DNA of 17,787 nt from positions 1 through 17,787 of the forward strand of contig CAZESH010000057.1 of assembly GCA_964514665.1 (NCBI GenBank). The letters are read 5' to 3'. The notes below the pieces were generated by a model. That model worked only from the letters and a program-made list of their open reading frames with translations, made no database searches and had not been told where the DNA came from. The position numbers and the translations under genes were made by a program. The stretch is from CAZESH01 sp964514665 (GTDB lineage: Bacteria; Bacillota; Bacilli; Paenibacillales; KCTC-25726). Each line of letters starts with the position of its first letter. The stretch's first letter is position 1. Below are positions 14,206-17,787 of the stretch, piece by piece.

Positions 14206-15494
14206 TCGTCCCACCCCGTTTCACCGGCCAGCGAATCGACGGCAAGCTCGCGGGCATCGCCCAGCCGGCGCCTCAAATCGTCAAGGCTCGCGCTTTGCAA
14301 ATATTTGACCGCCTTCGGGTTGCCGAGCAGCGGCTGCATGGCCTGCTCGCCAAACGCTTGCAGCAGGTGCTCGTCCTGCAGCAGGCGTTCGGTCAATCTG
14401 AGAAGATCTCCAATAAAGCTGTCCTGACCTGCCAGCTCGCTTAAGTCTACCGGAATGCCCGTGCGATTCTCCAGCGATTCGATCCATAAGAAGGGCGTCT
14501 GCCTGTCGTCCGCAAAACGCTCCTGATCGCTCCTAAGCTCGCTTGTCAGCTCCTGCAGAAACGCAGGCTGGGCGAGCTTGCCATACAGCGGCGTGCGTCC
14601 TGCAAGCACGATACGGACCACTGCGGAGCGTCCTTCCGCCTGTTCTCTCAACTCTTCCAATCGGGCTTCCAGTTCGTCCTTCAGCTCCTGCTCGGAAGCT
14701 GCCGCTTCCACATCGATTTCCTCGTGAAACCAGCGAACGGCATCGATCGCGTGAAAATCAAGGCGGGTCTCTCCCGTCTCGGAAACCTCGGCGATATAAC
14801 AGCCTTTCGCTCCGCATTCCTTTATGCTTCTGCCCTGGATATTTCCCGGATAAACGATCAGCGGCTGTTCCTGCAGCACACGGCGCATATGAATATGTCC
14901 GAGCGCCCAATAATCAAAGCCGCTTTGCGCCAACTGCCGCTTCGAGCACGGGGCGTAATTGTCGTGGTCTCCATCGCCGTCGACATTGGCATGCAGCAGG
15001 GCGATCTGATAAAGCGACGGATCCCCGGGACTAAGCTTTTGCGCAAGATTGTCCGTCACCGAGACGAAGGCAAAGGACATCCCGGAAATTTCCGCCACGC
15101 GCTTTCCCCCGCGACTGTTTACGCCTATCCGGGAAGCCTCGAGCGAAGAAAAGAAATGGACCCGTTCCGGCCATGCCAGTTCGGCGCGGCTGCCGCTTTC
15201 CGGATCATGATTGCCGTGCACGATGAACACCGCAATCCCCGCAGCGCTCAATCTGCGCAGCTCGCGTTGGAATCTGAGCTGGGCGCGCAGCGAGCGGTCT
15301 GAGGCATCATAGACGTCTCCGGCAATAAGCACGAAATCGACGGCTTCATCAAGCGCCAATGTCACCATATTCTCCAAGGCCCGAAAGGTCGATTCCCTGA
15401 TCTCGCTGCGAATCGCCTCAGGAAGGCCGCTCAAGCCGCGAAACGGACTGTCGAGATGAAGATCTGCCGCATGCATGAAGCGAAACGCGCTCAT
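14202..15494 (-). CDS. yhaO: YhaO-like SbcD-type metallophosphoesterase (predicted DNA repair exonuclease)
   Basis: A 430-residue calcineurin-like phosphoesterase with all the usual metal-site motifs: D11-L-H13 (HAADLHLDSP), G59-D60 (LIAGDVYD), G94-N-H96-D (VHGNHD), H168 (LLHAN) and G199-H-I-H202 (LGHIHMRR). The remaining 190 residues form the C-terminal capping region of the SbcD/Mre11 type. No signal peptide is seen. In Bacillus subtilis the homologue yhaO also precedes yhaN, and the pair resembles SbcD/SbcC. Its ATG overlaps the glycosyltransferase stop (ATGA, 15491-15494) with GGAGG seven bases upstream, and its stop overlaps the yhaN start, so all three genes are coupled. A nuclease cutting DNA ends or hairpins is the likely activity; this is inferred from family and context. 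Confidence 0.93.
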   Translation of the reverse strand: MSAFRFMHAADLHLDSPFRGLSGLPEAIRSEIRESTFRALENMVTLALDEAVDFVLIAGDVYDASDRSLRAQLRFQRELRRLSAAGIAVFIVHGNHDPESGSRAELAWPERVHFFSSLEASRIGVNSRGGKRVAEISGMSFAFVSVTDNLAQKLSPGDPSLYQIALLHANVDGDGDHDNYAPCSKRQLAQSGFDYWALGHIHMRRVLQEQPLIVYPGNIQGRSIKECGAKGCYIAEVSETGETRLDFHAIDAVRWFHEEIDVEAAASEQELKDELEARLEELREQAEGRSAVVRIVLAGRTPLYGKLAQPAFLQELTSELRSDQERFADDRQTPFLWIESLENRTGIPVDLSELAGQDSFIGDLLRLTERLLQDEHLLQAFGEQAMQPLLGNPKAVKYLQSASLDDLRRRLGDARELAVDSLAGETGWDD

Positions 15495-16639
15495 TCCTGC
15501 ACCTCCGGGCCTGCAGTTTGTTCGTATTGGCTGTATACCTTTTTGATTTGATTGATCACACGATTCAGCGAGTATTGCTTCTTGGCTTTTTCCCTCGCCG
15601 CACGCGCCAGCCGGTACCGGTAATCGGGATCGGTCATCACTGTTTCCAGCGCATTCGCCAATGCGTCCGCGTCATTGACAGGTACAAGCAATCCGTTCTT
15701 GCCGTTTTCGATTTGTTCGCTGACCCCGCCGACATCGGTGCCGATCAGCGTCAACCAGCAAAGCGCGGCCTCAGCGAATACGGATCCGAATGATTCCGCT
15801 CTCGACGGCAGCACGAAGATGTCGAAGAACGGCATGAATTCCTCCGGATGCAGCATATAGCCGTAAAAAATCGTCTCATCGTAAATATTCAGCTCCACGG
15901 CCATCCGTTCCAGCTGCTCGCGGATCTCCCCGTCTCCGATAATATGCAGCACAAAATCATGGTTGCGCCGTTTTAATTCCGAGCAGGCCTGCAGCAGAAC
16001 ATCCAGCCCCTTTGCCGGAACGAGCCTGCATACGGTGATCAGTTGGGGGACGGGATTATCATGGACAATCGGACGGAATCTTTTCTCGTCAAAGCCGTTG
16101 GCGATCACTTCGATCCGCTGCGGTTCATGCACATAATCGGCAAGGTAGCGTTTGAACGACTCCGATACGGTCATGATCTTATCCACATGCACTTCCAGCT
16201 CCCGGTACAAAGAAACAAAGAAGCTTTCCTCACTGCCGCCTTTGGAAATCTTGCCGTTCAAGATCAACTCGTTTTCATAGCTGGAGTGCACCGTCATCAG
16301 CACCGGCGTTTCGGGAAACACCTGCTTCATCACAAGCGCGGCAATCGGATGGTGGGCATGAATCAAATCGTACCGCTTATTCAGCCGAAGCTGCGTCCAC
16401 CATCTATAATCGCGGAATGTCTGAATGTATTTGTCCACAAGCGCATTGCCTTCAAACTGCTTCCAGTCAAAGGTTTCAAAAACAACCTCTCCGCTTCCTT
16501 TGCCGCGTATGCGTTTCGGCAGCGAGAACAGCTCCATCTCCCAGCCTAATTTGATAAATCTTTCTTGAATATAAGGTACCATCGAGGATACTCCCCCCGG
16601 CTGCTCCGGAGGGAAAAACAAAGCCTGCAGCACTTTCAA
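15491..16639 (-). CDS. GT4-family glycosyltransferase (GT-B fold)
   Basis: A 382-residue retaining glycosyltransferase of family 4, normal length. The N-terminal acceptor domain begins MKVLQALFFPPEQPGGVSSM with the glycine-rich loop, and carries DLIHAHHP at 91-98. The C-terminal donor domain has CRLVPAKGLDVLLQA at 204-218 (R205 and K210 bind the nucleotide-sugar phosphate), GDGEIREQL at 235-243 and the E-x7-E motif with E282 and E290 in PSRAESFGSVFAEA. It has no membrane segment and should act at the cytoplasmic side, transferring a sugar from a nucleotide donor to a lipid, glycan or small molecule. The start is TTG (16637-16639) with GGAGG eight bases upstream; no ATG fits. It is the first gene of a coupled unit with yhaO and yhaN, an unusual partner for DNA-repair-like genes. 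Confidence 0.93.
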   Translation of the reverse strand: MKVLQALFFPPEQPGGVSSMVPYIQERFIKLGWEMELFSLPKRIRGKGSGEVVFETFDWKQFEGNALVDKYIQTFRDYRWWTQLRLNKRYDLIHAHHPIAALVMKQVFPETPVLMTVHSSYENELILNGKISKGGSEESFFVSLYRELEVHVDKIMTVSESFKRYLADYVHEPQRIEVIANGFDEKRFRPIVHDNPVPQLITVCRLVPAKGLDVLLQACSELKRRNHDFVLHIIGDGEIREQLERMAVELNIYDETIFYGYMLHPEEFMPFFDIFVLPSRAESFGSVFAEAALCWLTLIGTDVGGVSEQIENGKNGLLVPVNDADALANALETVMTDPDYRYRLARAAREKAKKQYSLNRVINQIKKVYSQYEQTAGPEVQE

Positions 16640-16795
16640 TCGAATTTCCTCCCATCAAAACCGGTCGCACAATCGCAAATTTCCATAGTTTCATATTGTT
16701 TGTTCCTTTTACAGTAACACGTTCCGCTTGCTCCCGTCCATGTTTTCATGCTTCGACAAAATATTACAGAAAGCGATGTGGAAAGAGTGTAATTT

Positions 16796-16804
16796 TGCTA
16801 TAAT
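16796..16804 (+). promoter_or_regulatory. Extended -10 promoter of the diguanylate cyclase gene
   Basis: TGCTATAAT is a perfect extended -10 box (TGn followed by TATAAT), 40 bases upstream of the ATG at 16844. The -35 region 16-18 bases away is poor, which is tolerated with an extended -10. The 204-base divergent gap (16640-16843) should also hold the promoter of the leftward glycosyltransferase unit, but no convincing one was seen. Confidence 0.6.
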
Positions 16805-16843
16805 GAAAATAGAATTTTTCCATTATCGGGCAAGGAGTAGTGA

Positions 16844-17787
16844 ATGAAGCTATCCGAATTGTTTTTCGGTTCGTCAGGGCAGGTTTTCGCGCTCGCGAAC
16901 AGCACGGTTATTCTTATAATCATGCTGATCGTCGCTTTTCGGCTTTCCTTCACGCGCAGAAGAAAAGCCTATTTGTCTTTGACGCTGTCGCTTGCCCTGA
17001 TTGTCATCCAGCACCTGATATTGATCGCCATGAATCAGAACACGGGTCCCGGCATGCAATACGGAGCACAGGTTCTGCAAACGTTCGCGTTTATTCTGAT
17101 CAACATGGGCATTTTCCAGCTGTACAATGCCTCGACCAAACGTGAATATCTGCTTTTTTACAGCTTTCTTATCGCCACAGCGCTAATAAGCGGACTCCGT
17201 TTTTATGTCGTGCAGCAGGCGAAAAATCCCCCGCTTCACTTTATCCAGCTGCAAAACCTTTGGATTGAAATTTTTTTGCTGCTGCTGATTTTCCTCAGCT
17301 TCTATTTAATATCACCGTATATCGGCCAGCGCTTTAAATATAACTTTGGTTTGATCGTCTACACCATCGTACAGCTTTCCCGCATGATCCATGTTTACCT
17401 CCTTAAAGGAGAAATGTCCTTTTTGATTTTCGTGGAAAACTTTCTCCCGCTGGTGTATTACATCACGCTGTTTTTGATTTTGTTCGAACGGGTGGTGGAG
17501 CTGCTGCAGGCGGTTTATGCCTCCTCCATCAAGGACGGCTTGACCGGCCTGTATAACCGCCGCTATTTAATCAATCGGATTGAGCAGTTCGTCCGGCAAA
17601 AGGAAAAGGTGTCGATCATCTTCGGCGACATCGACAACTTCAAACGGTTGAATGATACCCATGGACATCAAGCAGGCGATCTGCTGCTGAAGAAGGTGGC
17701 CAAAATCGTCATGGAGGAAAGCGAGGGGATCGTCATTGCCGGCAGATTCGGAGGTGAAGAGCTGGTCATTGTGCTTACGGATACGTC
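16844..17787 (+). CDS. Membrane-bound GGDEF-domain diguanylate cyclase, 3' end beyond the window
   Basis: The first 314 residues are visible. The start ATG has AAGGAG (16832-16837) six bases upstream. The N-terminal 215 residues hold about seven hydrophobic segments (roughly 14-33, 43-63, 79-94, 101-123, 139-160, 166-187, 193-216), a membrane sensor without a recognised named domain. The GGDEF domain follows: DGLTGLYNRRY at 231-241, the metal-binding block FGDIDNFKRLNDTHGH at 260-275 (D262), and the signature RFGGEEL at 301-307. The signature is GGEEL instead of GG(D/E)EF; the key E306 and glycines are kept, so activity is likely. It makes cyclic di-GMP from GTP at the inner membrane face. 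It is divergent from the glycosyltransferase, which suggests, but does not prove, a link to surface polysaccharide control. Whether a further domain follows is unknown. Confidence 0.9.
   Translation, partial: MKLSELFFGSSGQVFALANSTVILIIMLIVAFRLSFTRRRKAYLSLTLSLALIVIQHLILIAMNQNTGPGMQYGAQVLQTFAFILINMGIFQLYNASTKREYLLFYSFLIATALISGLRFYVVQQAKNPPLHFIQLQNLWIEIFLLLLIFLSFYLISPYIGQRFKYNFGLIVYTIVQLSRMIHVYLLKGEMSFLIFVENFLPLVYYITLFLILFERVVELLQAVYASSIKDGLTGLYNRRYLINRIEQFVRQKEKVSIIFGDIDNFKRLNDTHGHQAGDLLLKKVAKIVMEESEGIVIAGRFGGEELVIVLTDT

Noticed and set aside
10948..14214. Many long plus-strand reading frames opposite yhaN, for example at 11677-12630
   Set aside because: They are antisense shadows of a GC-rich coiled-coil gene; they lack ribosome binding sites and known domains, while the minus strand carries intact ATPase motifs.
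16640..16795. Promoter of the glycosyltransferase-yhaO-yhaN unit
   Set aside because: Candidate -35/-10 pairs (for example TTACTG and TATGAA) match poorly, so none is reported, although a promoter must be here.

Overview
The window looks like a chromosomal segment of a Paenibacillaceae-type Firmicute (Paenibacillus, Cohnella or a close relative). This is inferred from strong AGGAG-type ribosome binding sites, several TTG starts, AT-rich leaders between genes of medium GC content, a YesM/YesN-type two-component system beside a CUT1 sugar ABC transporter without its own ATPase, and a yhaO-yhaN pair. Every gene is on the minus strand except the last one, so the minus-strand order is described from right to left.

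Right part (10948-17787): a membrane diguanylate cyclase, cut by the window end, reads rightward from an extended -10 promoter. Divergently, a GT4 glycosyltransferase, YhaO (SbcD-like metallophosphoesterase) and YhaN (SbcC-like coiled-coil ATPase with two membrane segments) form one tightly coupled unit with 4-base overlaps (ATGA, then TTGA). About 290 bases of non-coding, hairpin-rich DNA follow, ending in a minus-strand terminator.

Middle part (3695-10574): a sugar-sensing locus. A membrane histidine kinase and a response regulator with an AraC-type DNA-binding domain overlap by ATGA. They are followed by a lipoprotein substrate-binding protein and two ABC permeases, which also overlap by ATGA. 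A near-perfect hairpin sits between the binding-protein gene and the permeases. A 12-base word, ATTTGTTTATGT, occurs twice around the kinase promoter and once (11/12) upstream of the transporter genes, so it is a candidate binding site for the response regulator. A CcpA-type cre-like site lies just upstream of the kinase start.

Left part (1-3485): a cupin-AraC regulator, a Gfo/Idh/MocA oxidoreductase, an AP-endonuclease-like TIM-barrel sugar isomerase/epimerase and a sulfatase-family hydrolase (cut by the window start) follow in one direction. The two enzymes at the left end both lack usual active-site residues: the hydrolase has Thr where sulfatases carry the formylglycine Cys/Ser, and the TIM-barrel protein has Lys where the family normally has a metal-binding Glu.

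Taken together, the left and middle parts read as one system for sensing, importing and oxidising or isomerising a sugar or sugar derivative, under two separate regulators. The substrate cannot be read from the sequence. No RNA gene, CRISPR array or intact mobile element was found.
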